Under the pieces are notes generated by a model. The model had not been told where the DNA came from. It was given only the letters and a program-made list of their open reading frames with translations, and searched no databases. Below, piece after piece: positions 55,165-63,979 of a DNA stretch of 64,000 nucleotides (the first letter of the stretch is position 1; each line of letters opens with the position of its first letter). Source of the stretch: Syntrophomonas sp. (GTDB lineage Bacteria; Bacillota; Syntrophomonadia; Syntrophomonadales; Syntrophomonadaceae). The stretch spans positions 62,001 through 126,000 of the forward strand of contig JAENZE010000007.1 of the NCBI GenBank assembly GCA_016841425.1, given 5' to 3'. Made by a program: the position numbers and the translations under genes.

Positions 55165-58100
55165 ATGCCAAAAAGAAATGATATTAACAAAGTTCTAATC
55201 ATTGGATCAGGTCCAATTGTGATTGGGCAGGCATGTGAATTTGACTATTCCGGAACCCAGGCCTGCAAAGCCCTTAGAAATTTGGGTTACCAGATTGTTT
55301 TAGTCAACTCCAATCCCGCCACTATTATGACCGACCCGGGCATCGCGGATGTAACCTACATTGAACCACTGAATCTAAAAAGCCTAACCAACATCATCGC
55401 AAAAGAACGTCCTGATGCCCTGCTTCCCAATCTAGGCGGTCAATCTGCACTAAATTTGAGTTCCGAACTGTATAAAAGCGGAGTTTTAGATCAGTATGGA
55501 GTCAAAGTGATAGGGGTACAAGTTGATGCTATCGAACGCGGTGAAGATCGCATAGCTTTCAAGGAAACCATGAATCGTCTGGGTATCGAAATGCCCCGCA
55601 GCCAACCAGCATACAGCGTTGAGGAGGCGGAAGCCATTGCTGGAGAACTCGGATATCCGGTAGTCATTCGCCCTGCTTATACCATGGGAGGTACCGGCGG
55701 TGGCCTGGTGTATAACGTGGAAGAGCTGCGGACGATAGCTAATCGCGGTATCGCCGCCAGCCTGGTGGGACAGATTCTGGTCGAAGAATCAGTGCTGGGT
55801 TGGGAAGAACTGGAGCTGGAAGTAGTTCGAGATGCAAAAAATCAGATTATTACCGTTTGTTTTATTGAGAATATCGATGCCATGGGCGTGCATACCGGCG
55901 ATTCCTTCTGTTCTGCCCCCATGTTAACCATAAGCCCTGAGCTGCAGGAGCGGTTACAGAAATATTCCTATGCGGTTGTGGAAGCCATAGAAGTAGTAGG
56001 CGGTACTAATGTGCAATTCGCCCATGATCCCAAAACCGGCCGGGTAGTTATTATAGAAATCAATCCTCGGACTTCCCGTTCCTCCGCTTTGGCTTCTAAA
56101 GCTACCGGGTTTCCCATTGCCATGGTGTCAACCATGCTGGCAGCAGGATTGACCCTGGATGAAATTCCTTACTGGCGGGACGGTACCCTGGATAAATATA
56201 CTCCTTCCGGTGATTATGTAGTCATCAAATTCGCCCGCTGGGCCTTTGAGAAATTCCCTGGTTCTCATGACCATCTGGGGACGCAGATGCGCGCCGTAGG
56301 TGAAGTCATGAGCATTGGTAAAAACTATAAAGAAGCCATGCAAAAATCAATTCGTTCCCTGGAAATCAATCGTTATGGCTTGGGTTTTGCTAAAGATTTT
56401 AATCAGCGCTCCCTGGAGGAACTGCTGTCCTTATTAATCGAGCCCACCAGTGAACGCCAGTTCATCATGTATGAGGCTTTACGCAAAGGTGCTGATATCC
56501 AACAGCTTTATCAGCTAACCCATATCAAACCATGGTTTATTGAGCAGATGAAAGAACTGGTCATGCTGGAAGAAGAAATTTTGAAATACCAGCAAAGTCA
56601 GCTGCCGGACCAGCTGCTGATCCAGGCTAAAAAAGATGGTTTTGCCGACCGTTATTTAGCCATGCTTTTAGAAATGCCGGAGGAAGAGATTCGCCAGCAG
56701 CGAACCAGGCTGGGAGTAGTTGAGGGGTGGGAAGCAGTGCCAGTCAGTGGAGTGGAAAATGCCTCCTACTATTTCTCTACTTATAATGCACCTGATCAGA
56801 CTTCATCGAGTGATCGACCCAAAGTAATGATCCTGGGCGGAGGCCCCAACCGGATCGGCCAGGGTATTGAATTTGATTACTGCTGCGTACATACTGCTTT
56901 TGCCCTGCGTGATTTAGGCTATGAAACAGTCATTGTCAACTGCAATCCTGAAACTGTTTCCACTGACTATGATACTTCAGACAAGCTGTATTTTGAGCCA
57001 CTGACGGTAGAAGATGTTTTAAGCATATATGAAAAGGAAAAACCCCTGGGGGTAATCGTTCAGTTCGGAGGACAGACTCCCTTGAATATCGCTGGAGAAC
57101 TGGAACAAGCGGGGGTAAAAATTCTAGGCACTACTCCCGACACCATTGACCTGGCAGAGGACCGGGATAGGTTCCGTCAAATCATGGAGAAGCTGGACAT
57201 TCCCATGCCGGAATCAGGCATGGCGGTTAACCTGGAGGAAGCCCTGGCCATTGCTGAACGTATAGGCTATCCCTTGATGGTTAGGCCTTCTTATGTTCTA
57301 GGCGGGCGCGGCATGGAAGTAGTGCATGATGAGGAAATGCTGCGCCAGTACCTACAGGCCGCAGTCGGTGTTACTCCGGAAAGACCAATTCTAATTGACA
57401 GGTTCCTCAGCAACGCTATCGAAGCCGAAGCAGATGCCATTGCCGATGGGAATGACGCTTTTGTGCCAACTGTAATGGAACACATTGAACTGGCTGGCAT
57501 CCATTCCGGAGACTCAGCCTGTGTGATTCCGCCCATCAGCATCCCGGCCAGGCATATTAGCACTATTGAGGAATACACCCGCAAGATTGCTAAAGAACTG
57601 AATGTAGTTGGTCTGATGAATATGCAATACGCCATCGCGGATGACCGGATTTACGTACTGGAAGCCAATCCCCGGGCGTCCCGAACCGTCCCCCTGGTTT
57701 CCAAGGTCTGCAACATCTCCATGGCGCGGATAGCAACAGAAATAATGATGGCCGATCACGCTGGTCAGAAGTACTCGGTCAGCAGTCTGGTCTCCAAAAA
57801 GATACCTCATTTCGGGGTCAAAGAAGCGGTATTCCCATTCAATATGTTCCAGGAAGTGGATCCTATACTGGGACCGGAAATGCGTTCTACCGGGGAAGTA
57901 TTAGGTATTGCGGATTCCTTTGGGCTGTCTTACTATAAAGCTCAGGAAGCCACCCAGTCTTCCCTGCCCTTATCAGGGACCGTCTTGATCAGTGTAAACG
58001 ACCAGGATAAACCAGCGGCACTGGAAACAGCCCGGGTCTTTGAAAAACTGGGCTTTGGTATCAAGGCAACCGGAGGAACTCATAAATTCCTGCAGGAAAA

Positions 58101-58395
58101 CGGAATCAAGTCGGCAGAGATTAAGAAATTATATGAAGGCCGTCCTAACATAGTTGATGGCATTACTAACAAGGAGCTCAACCTGATCATCAATACCCCA
58201 TCGGGTAAGCGCAGCCAGCATGATGATTCTTATATCCGCAAGACCGCCATCAAATATAAAGTTCCCTATATCACTACTATGGCAGCAGCTATGGCCAGTG
58301 CCAGGGGTATCGCAGCCTACCAGGAAAATAATTTGACGGCATCCAGGCTTAAATCTTTGCAGGAATATCATGCTGATATAGATAGATCCAACTAA
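55165..58395 (+). CDS. carB: Carbamoyl-phosphate synthase large subunit
   Basis: 1076 aa, full length, with the two homologous ATP-grasp halves. First half: IIGSGPIVIGQACEFDYSGTQA, RPAYTMGGTGGG, EINPRTSRSSALASKATGFPIA. Second half: ILGGGPNRIGQGIEFDYCCVHT, RPSYVLGGRGMEVV, EANPRASRTVPLVSKV. The MGS-like allosteric domain is at the C-terminus (ATGGTHKFL). It makes carbamoyl phosphate for pyrimidines and arginine. GGGGGT precedes the ATG. The glutaminase subunit gene carA is not in the window. Confidence 0.97.
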   Translation: MPKRNDINKVLIIGSGPIVIGQACEFDYSGTQACKALRNLGYQIVLVNSNPATIMTDPGIADVTYIEPLNLKSLTNIIAKERPDALLPNLGGQSALNLSSELYKSGVLDQYGVKVIGVQVDAIERGEDRIAFKETMNRLGIEMPRSQPAYSVEEAEAIAGELGYPVVIRPAYTMGGTGGGLVYNVEELRTIANRGIAASLVGQILVEESVLGWEELELEVVRDAKNQIITVCFIENIDAMGVHTGDSFCSAPMLTISPELQERLQKYSYAVVEAIEVVGGTNVQFAHDPKTGRVVIIEINPRTSRSSALASKATGFPIAMVSTMLAAGLTLDEIPYWRDGTLDKYTPSGDYVVIKFARWAFEKFPGSHDHLGTQMRAVGEVMSIGKNYKEAMQKSIRSLEINRYGLGFAKDFNQRSLEELLSLLIEPTSERQFIMYEALRKGADIQQLYQLTHIKPWFIEQMKELVMLEEEILKYQQSQLPDQLLIQAKKDGFADRYLAMLLEMPEEEIRQQRTRLGVVEGWEAVPVSGVENASYYFSTYNAPDQTSSSDRPKVMILGGGPNRIGQGIEFDYCCVHTAFALRDLGYETVIVNCNPETVSTDYDTSDKLYFEPLTVEDVLSIYEKEKPLGVIVQFGGQTPLNIAGELEQAGVKILGTTPDTIDLAEDRDRFRQIMEKLDIPMPESGMAVNLEEALAIAERIGYPLMVRPSYVLGGRGMEVVHDEEMLRQYLQAAVGVTPERPILIDRFLSNAIEAEADAIADGNDAFVPTVMEHIELAGIHSGDSACVIPPISIPARHISTIEEYTRKIAKELNVVGLMNMQYAIADDRIYVLEANPRASRTVPLVSKVCNISMARIATEIMMADHAGQKYSVSSLVSKKIPHFGVKEAVFPFNMFQEVDPILGPEMRSTGEVLGIADSFGLSYYKAQEATQSSLPLSGTVLISVNDQDKPAALETARVFEKLGFGIKATGGTHKFLQENGIKSAEIKKLYEGRPNIVDGITNKELNLIINTPSGKRSQHDDSYIRKTAIKYKVPYITTMAAAMASARGIAAYQENNLTASRLKSLQEYHADIDRSN

Positions 58396-58476
58396 AGTGA
58401 TATAAAGATTCAAAGCGAGGCTGACCTAAAGGGAATAGCCTGGTCCTACGCCCTCAGATATCAATATCATCTTCGT

Positions 58477-58519
58477 CCAAAACAGCTCTTGGATTCAAAT
58501 GAACTTAAGAGCTGTTTGG
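58477..58519 (+). terminator. Terminator of carB
   Basis: Arms 58477-58490 and 58507-58519 pair over 12-13 bp with one bulged A. The T run is short (GTTTGG). The stem core matches the terminator at 52171-52211. Confidence 0.65.
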
Positions 58520-58817
58520 TATTAAATATCGTTTTTATCTTCCCGGGTAATTACTCTTCATTAGTTTCATCAGTATCAACAGTTTGGCAGCGGGCTCCCC
58601 ACAACTTCAGCTATTATACCTTTTCTTCATCTGATGTTTGATCGCAGCTACGGTAACAGCATCATTAAGCTGTGCTGTACAGATTTCACCATCCGAGCCG
58701 CTGCTGCTGCACATGATCCTCAGCAACCGGGCGGATAAGAACGAATGTATTATAAACCCTATTAAGGCGGTGAACCTTTTCCGAGCTCTTCCGGTACAAG
58801 CGCCCTGTCCACGTGTC
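58520..58817. other. Non-coding stretch between carB and trpF
   Basis: No intact gene. An 85-codon minus-strand frame (58607-58864) has no ribosome site and crosses the repeats. At 58765-58792 a stretch resembles the end of trpF (22 of 28 bases match 58921-58948), perhaps a remnant of a duplicated trpF 3' end. Confidence 0.35.
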
Positions 58818-58903
58818 CCACGAGATATTTCAGCACCAGGGGACCTGTCCCCGTGGCCCGCCACGAGATATTTCAGCGCCAGGGGACCTGTCCCCGTGGC
58901 CCA
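58818..58903. repeat. Two tandem 43-bp units of the RAYT-linked repeat family
   Basis: Units 58818-58860 and 58861-58903 differ at two positions (A/G in the middle, last base). Each begins CCACGAGATATTTCAGC and contains CCTGTCCCCGTGG (58844-58856 and 58887-58899), the 13-mer of the transposase-flanking palindromes. The second unit overlaps the 3' end of trpF. Confidence 0.85.
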
Positions 58904-59568
58904 ATTACACTGTGCATGAAGCGTTGGACTTTTTCCGGGCTCTTATGGCCTGGCCTTTCTTCTACTCCGGTCAGCACATCTACCGCATAGGGATTAACTG
59001 CCTGAACAATCTGACTGATATTATCCGGGTTCAACCCTCCCGCTAATATAACCGGCAAAGCGGTCTCCTGCTGGATGGTCTTAAATGTGGACAGGTCGAC
59101 TGCAACCCCCGTTCCCCCGGGGCGACAAGAGGTATAAGAATCCACTAGCAGAGCTGCAATTCCGGTCTCAGTGAGCGCGCGGGCTGCTGCAGCAGGTTCG
59201 GGGATTTCAAAAGCACATCTCCCCTCCCCATCTATTCGCAGGGCCTTGATGGTTTTAATGCCCAATCGCCTTAGCTGCTCGACCAGCTCTGCTACTTCGG
59301 TCAGGGTTTCCTGATAATGGAGTTGGATAATATCTGGACGGGTGATTCTGGCTACTGCCATAACTTTTTCCACCGGCCCTCCGGTTACTACACTGGAACT
59401 TACCAGAGGCGGTACTTTTTCAATCAGCTGCCTGGCCCGGACCGGATCCAAATTCCATGGCACCGGCACAGGATAATCTACCACCAGGCCCAGGGTATGA
59501 ACCCCGGCCTGTACGCAGAGCTCCAGGTCTCCCTGGTTCATGAGTCCACAAATCTTGACCCTTATCAA
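58873..59568 (-). CDS. trpF: Phosphoribosylanthranilate isomerase with a repeat-encoded tail
   Basis: 231 aa. KICGLMNQGDLELCVQAGVHTLGLV (catalytic Cys region, split here), LLVDSY, GGTGVAVDLS, LAGGLNPDN and VDVLTGVEERPG are the family blocks. It converts phosphoribosylanthranilate to CdRP in tryptophan synthesis. The last nine residues (GPRGQVPWR) and the stop lie in the 43-bp repeat, so a repeat insertion has replaced or extended the C-terminus. It overlaps trpC by 4 nt (ATGA), so translation is coupled. Confidence 0.93.
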   Translation of the reverse strand: MIRVKICGLMNQGDLELCVQAGVHTLGLVVDYPVPVPWNLDPVRARQLIEKVPPLVSSSVVTGGPVEKVMAVARITRPDIIQLHYQETLTEVAELVEQLRRLGIKTIKALRIDGEGRCAFEIPEPAAAARALTETGIAALLVDSYTSCRPGGTGVAVDLSTFKTIQQETALPVILAGGLNPDNISQIVQAVNPYAVDVLTGVEERPGHKSPEKVQRFMHSVIGPRGQVPWR

Positions 59569-60281
59569 AGACTTACCCTCCGGGATATGCTAAGACACTG
59601 GTACATCTCCACCGGGTCCCGGGCCTGCAGGATAGCAGTCCCCACCAGTACAGCATGAGCACCTGCAGCGCTAGCCCGTTCCACATCCAGGGGAGTGGAG
59701 ATAGAGCTTTCGCTAATTACCAGAGCTCCCGGGCTGGCAAGACCCATCAGTTCTTCGGTAGTCTGTATGCTTCCATCATCCATCTCCAGATTCACTATAT
59801 CACGGTTGTTAATTCCTATCATGCTTAACTGTAATTCCTTAATGGAATCAATCTCTTCCCGGTTATGGGTTTCCACCAGGGGCTCCAGGCCCAATTGGAA
59901 AGCTTCCTCAATGAGTTTTAACAGCTGCTCTTTTTCTAGCATAGAAGCGATCAGCAGTACAGCGCTAGCCCCTAGCTCGAGGCTTTCCAGGAGCTGTTCA
60001 GTATTATTTATGAAATCCTTGCGTAAAACCGGCAGAGAGGTAGCCTGTACGATACGATGCAGCAATTGCGGCGTACCCCCGAAATGAACAGGTTCGGTTA
60101 CCACCGATAGTACTGGAGCACCGGCTGCAGCCAGTACCCGGGCGATTTCCACCGGGTCGCGTCCCTGCAGCAGGTCACCTTCCCGGGGTGACCGGAGTTT
60201 AAGGTCCGGAATTACCGGGATCCTGCCCGAGTTGTATTTACTCCACAGAGCGTTGGAATAATTATTTCCTGGGATTTGCAT
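59565..60281 (-). CDS. trpC: Indole-3-glycerol-phosphate synthase
   Basis: 238 aa from the ATG at 60281 (AGGAG 5 nt upstream), shorter than the usual 255 because the N-terminal helix is reduced. Blocks: IPDLKLRSPREGD, EPVHFGG, VLRKDF, EPLVETHNREE, GINNRDI, ISESSI. The position of the catalytic Glu in the usual AEIK/AEYK motif is Asp (PDLK), while both Lys, the second and third Glu and the Asn are kept. It turns CdRP into indole-glycerol phosphate. Downstream of trpD by 25 nt. Confidence 0.93.
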   Translation of the reverse strand: MQIPGNNYSNALWSKYNSGRIPVIPDLKLRSPREGDLLQGRDPVEIARVLAAAGAPVLSVVTEPVHFGGTPQLLHRIVQATSLPVLRKDFINNTEQLLESLELGASAVLLIASMLEKEQLLKLIEEAFQLGLEPLVETHNREEIDSIKELQLSMIGINNRDIVNLEMDDGSIQTTEELMGLASPGALVISESSISTPLDVERASAAGAHAVLVGTAILQARDPVEMYQCLSISRRVSL

Positions 60282-60306
60282 GTCTTCTCCTCTCTCCCGG
60301 ATAACT

Positions 60307-61338
60307 TTACACAAAGGATTGATATTTGTTTGAAACTGCAATAAGCTCGTTTAATTTGGCCAGGGCGAGGCCGCTGTCAATGATTTCACCGGCCAGCTTA
60401 ATTCCATCAGCAAAAGAAGCTGCTTTATCCCCTACGTACAGCGCCCCCGCAGCATTGATTATTACTGCCTCCCTACGGGGCCCCCGGTTTTTACCCGAGA
60501 AAACATCCAGAATCACACCGGCATTCTCTTCCGGGGTTCCGGTATAAATATCTTCCAGGGTACAGCGAGTCAAGCCATAATCTTCGGGAGCTATTTCATA
60601 GGTTTTTATCGAGCCATTATGAATTTCATTAATCCTGGTTTTACCCAGTAGGGATATTTCGTCCAGACCATCCAGGCCATGCACAAACAGGGCATGCTTA
60701 TACCCTAATGACAGTGCTACCTGGGTAACCATGTCCAGCAGCTCCGGCTTATACACCCCCAGGATATGACGGTTAGCACGGGCCGGGTTTATCAGTGGGC
60801 CGATAACCGTGTAGAAAATGGTCTTAATGCCCAGCTCCTGTTCCGGCGGCAGCACTTTATGCATGACCGGGTGAAAAAGAGGAGCATAAATAAAACAGAT
60901 ACCTACTTCTTCTATAATCTTTTCCACCGCTTTAGGAGACAGATTTATTTCTACCCCCAGAGCCTCTAACACGTCAGCACTGCCAGAAAGGCTGGATATG
61001 GATCGGCTTCCGTGTTTGGCTACCGGAATACCTGCAGCAGCAGCAACCAGAGCTACGGCGGTGGAGATGTTAAAGGTGCTCAATCCCCCACCGGTACCAC
61101 AGGTATCCATAAGGTCTCCCTCCACCCGGGGAGAAATAGCTTCACAATTATCCCTCATAGCCTGGGCAACGGCACTTATTTCTGTGATGGTCGGCCCCTT
61201 CATCAACAGGGCCACCTGAAAACCGGCAATCTGCACATCACTTAGCTGGTCATTTTTAATGGCCAGGATCAGGCTGTAGGCTTCGTCATGGGTCAAATCT
61301 TCATTAGCAGTTAATTTCCTTAATACATTCTGTACCAA
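60307..61338 (-). CDS. trpD: Anthranilate phosphoribosyltransferase
   Basis: 343 aa from the TTG at 61338 (GGAG 8 nt upstream); the frame is open to 61380, but that extension is not family-like. Blocks: MDTCGTGGGLSTFNISTA (PRPP-binding), KHGSRSISSLSGSADVLEALG, LGPL-type VIGPLINPA and HGLDGLDE. It joins anthranilate with PRPP. It is the first gene of a trpD-trpC-trpF unit; trpE, trpG, trpB and trpA are not in the window. The leader contains a CTCAT tandem repeat (61606-61630). Confidence 0.95.
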   Translation of the reverse strand: MVQNVLRKLTANEDLTHDEAYSLILAIKNDQLSDVQIAGFQVALLMKGPTITEISAVAQAMRDNCEAISPRVEGDLMDTCGTGGGLSTFNISTAVALVAAAAGIPVAKHGSRSISSLSGSADVLEALGVEINLSPKAVEKIIEEVGICFIYAPLFHPVMHKVLPPEQELGIKTIFYTVIGPLINPARANRHILGVYKPELLDMVTQVALSLGYKHALFVHGLDGLDEISLLGKTRINEIHNGSIKTYEIAPEDYGLTRCTLEDIYTGTPEENAGVILDVFSGKNRGPRREAVIINAAGALYVGDKAASFADGIKLAGEIIDSGLALAKLNELIAVSNKYQSFV

Positions 61339-61707
61339 AATTCTCACTCCTTTAATAATTTTCTTTACTCCGACTGGCATTTTGCAGCTGCCGACAGAGA
61401 GGGTGCAGAGAGTGAAACGAGTAAATACATTCCTTAAAAGAGTTCTGGTTCAGGTGATCTGATATTAACCGCCAATTACAAAAATAGCATGATCTTTCTA
61501 TACTGGGACCACCCTTTTACCTCATTTTGGGTACAAAAAATCCAGCGCCTAAGAAAGCCCCGGTTTATGTACGCAAACTACACTCAACTCACAGCTAATC
61601 TCAAACTCATCTCGTCTCATCTCATCTCAGCTGATATTTAATTATCACTGTTAGGTTACTTCAGTGAAAGATTTCTGTCAATAGCTATTTCGCAATATTG
61701 TTGCTTG
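61339..61707. other. Leader and intergenic region upstream of trpD
   Basis: It holds five tandem pentanucleotides of CTCAT type (61606-61630). A minus-strand GGGTGGTCC (61508-61516 region) recalls a T-box core but lacks the ACCGCG half. No gene. Confidence 0.4.
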
Positions 61708-62190
61708 CTAACCCGGCAGCTTACCTACTCCCTGGGCCAGGTTATCCCATAGTATTTCTTGAACCATCACCGCCTTGGCAGTATCACATTCTATGATGAG
61801 TACCACCTGCCCCACTTGATTCTGGTTAGCTGTTTTCTGGTAATTTTTCTGAGAATCCTTCCTTCGCCAACGGGTGAGAAAAATGTCCCCCAGCCAACCC
61901 AGTATTCCTCCTGTTATAAGACCTATTAATCCCCATACAACAGGACCCCAATACAATTCGAATCCATATATAGCCCCCAGCAACATGGAAAAGGTACCGG
62001 TTAAGGCAGCAGCATCAAAGGAACTTACCCCATCCGCCTGATGAATGGTATCAAGGATTTTGCGCTCCTCCACCCAGCTGTCCAGTGGAACGCCGGCAAT
62101 GGCATCCCGGGCAATACCTTTCTTTTCTAAATCCGATATGGCCAGCTCCAGATGAAGGCTATAATTAAAGGCTCCTATTATAAACACCAT
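61708..62190 (-). CDS. Small membrane protein with glycine-zipper helices, unknown
   Basis: 160 aa. An N-terminal alpha/beta part (VFIIGAFNYSLHLELAISDLEKKGI) is followed by two Gly-rich helices (about residues 62-103) and a C-terminal strand-helix part (VVLIIECDTAKAVMVQEILWDNL). The layout resembles general-stress 17M-like or DUF1269-type proteins, but the family is not certain. GGAGGTG precedes the ATG. Last gene of a three-gene minus-strand group. Confidence 0.65.
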   Translation of the reverse strand: MVFIIGAFNYSLHLELAISDLEKKGIARDAIAGVPLDSWVEERKILDTIHQADGVSSFDAAALTGTFSMLLGAIYGFELYWGPVVWGLIGLITGGILGWLGDIFLTRWRRKDSQKNYQKTANQNQVGQVVLIIECDTAKAVMVQEILWDNLAQGVGKLPG

Positions 62191-62200
62191 TTCACCTCCG

Positions 62201-62995
62201 TTAATTAATGGAATTAACCAGTCTTGAGTGAAAGTTGGGCTGTTGATAATTGTCTCTTATAAACCTGGCCTGTTCCTGTTCGAATAATTTGTTATATTCT
62301 ACGGTATTGACATAAGCATCGTAGATGGCAAAACCATAAAGGGAGGGAATAAACAGCAGCCAGTGAGGATCCAGGACCGCTGCGGCCTGGCTGAAAGCCC
62401 CGGTAAAGGTATATTGAACAGCCTCCAGCAGGTGGGACAAATATACCAGACTGATAATCAAAGTCAGCACAAAAAAACTGGTAGGAATACGATGGGTATA
62501 AAGGTGCCCCAATCCCGGTGAAAGCACTGAAAAGCCCACGGCAACCCAGGGTTGTCTTTTGTCCAGGAAAGCTATATCCAAGGACCCTATATCAGTCGGC
62601 GGAACAGTAGAGTCCTCCCTGGTACCGAGGATGGCAAGCTTATTGATATCTATAGTAAGTGTATAGCTATTCCATATGCTGAATACCCATACTGCAAGAT
62701 ACAACAAGGTCCACCTAATATCCATCACCTCTCGGGCTAAATCAAATTTACCCAGGAACGAATAAAAAATAGCCATATTAATATGGCTCTCGGTGTTAAT
62801 TATCAGCTCCCAGATAATCAGCAGAAATCCCTTGATGTAGCTGCCCATAATAATATGTCCGGATCCCGGCAAAAGAGCCGACCAAACGGCGGTAACCCAG
62901 GGGTTTCTTAAATGGATAAAATTAATGTTAATGGTGCTTATAGTTCCAACCGGACGACGCTGCTTGCGGATAGATACCGGCTGTTTACTTTCCAT
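62201..62995 (-). CDS. Membrane protein with two internal repeats, unknown
   Basis: 264 aa. Two homologous halves: NPWVTAVWSALLPGSGHIIMG at about residue 32 and QPWVAVGFSVLSPGLGHLYTH at about 149, each followed by two or more membrane helices and a YxxxxxxN(T)xxxNKL ending (YTLTIDINKL, YVNTVEYNKL). The LxPGxGHxY motif recalls TM2/DUF5683-type membrane proteins. GGAGG precedes the ATG. It overlaps the upstream CBO0543-like gene by 11 nt. Confidence 0.7.
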   Translation of the reverse strand: MESKQPVSIRKQRRPVGTISTININFIHLRNPWVTAVWSALLPGSGHIIMGSYIKGFLLIIWELIINTESHINMAIFYSFLGKFDLAREVMDIRWTLLYLAVWVFSIWNSYTLTIDINKLAILGTREDSTVPPTDIGSLDIAFLDKRQPWVAVGFSVLSPGLGHLYTHRIPTSFFVLTLIISLVYLSHLLEAVQYTFTGAFSQAAAVLDPHWLLFIPSLYGFAIYDAYVNTVEYNKLFEQEQARFIRDNYQQPNFHSRLVNSIN

Positions 62996-63596
62996 GCGAG
63001 AACCTCCGGTAGCGGAAATCCTGACCTATAATTACCAGGCTTACCCATCTCATCGCGCTGGCCATTAGAATGAAGGTTATAAAAGACAGACCTAAATTCC
63101 ATCTGAGGGGTTCATACAGGTTAAGCCAAATAAGAATAGGATCTCCAATAAAGGCCAGGATTCCGCTTACTGTTATGTTGGCAATGGTAAAGGATTTCCA
63201 GTTATTATATTTCTGATAAATAAGCATAAAAACTACTGGAATAGTCACATAATCTATCGGGAAAAAGTTAGGTAAATATGCTACCAGCTTATCCGGATAC
63301 TGCCATAAACCTGTAAAGGCACCTGCTGTATCGAGAATTCCTGCTAAAATACTCATCGTGGTGCCAAAAAATGATATTTCCAGGAAACGATTACGGTCAG
63401 TATATCTCCACCATATCCATAAAGGGAAAATGGTCCAAAATATATTAAAGAAGAAGGTCCAGCGATGAATATCATGCATAAGCCAGTCCTTTATTTCAAG
63501 TCGATACAATTGATGCCTGGCTTCTGTGATAATTTTATAATCAGGTTCACTTATTAACCTGGAAGGCAAATGAAGTAACTTAAACAAGGCTTCCAT
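62985..63596 (-). CDS. CBO0543-family membrane protein
   Basis: 203 aa with about five helices. WTFFFNIFWTIFPLWIWWRYTDRNR, the central GLWQYPDKLVAYLPNFFPIDY and FLIY-type helices fit the CBO0543 family, common in spore-forming Firmicutes and of unknown function. GGAG lies 7 nt before the ATG at 63596. It overlaps the next gene by 11 nt, so the three membrane proteins probably form one operon. Confidence 0.78.
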   Translation of the reverse strand: MEALFKLLHLPSRLISEPDYKIITEARHQLYRLEIKDWLMHDIHRWTFFFNIFWTIFPLWIWWRYTDRNRFLEISFFGTTMSILAGILDTAGAFTGLWQYPDKLVAYLPNFFPIDYVTIPVVFMLIYQKYNNWKSFTIANITVSGILAFIGDPILIWLNLYEPLRWNLGLSFITFILMASAMRWVSLVIIGQDFRYRRFSHGK

Positions 63597-63950
63597 AAGG
63601 CTTCTCCGTTCTTTTCACCCATCAATTGTTTTACTGTGATGTTAATTGAGGCAGTCTAGTTGCAATTTCTGACCATAAGCTGCTCTTTCGATACCGCTGG
63701 CAACAGGTAATTTGAAATATTACCCCAGCTTTAAATAGAATTGATATTTACTCTTCCAAAAGACCGGTAATCTCTATAGAATTAATTACTATGTACTAAT
63801 ATTCCCATCCGAAAAGTAATCATGCACCCGGGCCAGTCATAAATGCTGTCTTAATCCGATCAATAATTGCAGCGCAGCTCTTGTAAATAAGTGCATTCCA
63901 ATACGAACAATGTTAACATTATTTACACAAAACACCGCTAAAATAGCAAA
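63597..63950. other. Intergenic region upstream of the membrane-protein operon
   Basis: It must hold the promoter of the three-gene minus-strand unit. A perfect 12-bp palindrome AATGTTAACATT lies at 63909-63920. No gene is seen. Confidence 0.4.
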
Positions 63951-63979
63951 AAACCTGCCTTCATTACCAGGGCAGGTTT
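63951..63979 (-). terminator. Rho-independent terminator of a gene beyond the right edge
   Basis: AAACCTGCC (63951-63959) pairs with GGCAGGTTT (63971-63979), followed on the minus strand by six T. A minus-strand gene is therefore expected just beyond position 64000. Confidence 0.75.

Noticed and set aside
58607-58919. Overlapping 85- and 93-codon frames on both strands between carB and trpF
   Set aside because: They cross the 43-bp repeats and lack ribosome sites; at most a gene remnant.
61490-61530. Possible T-box leader upstream of trpD
   Set aside because: Only GGGTGGTCC is present on the coding strand; no ACCGCG half, no terminator/antiterminator pair and no clear specifier loop.
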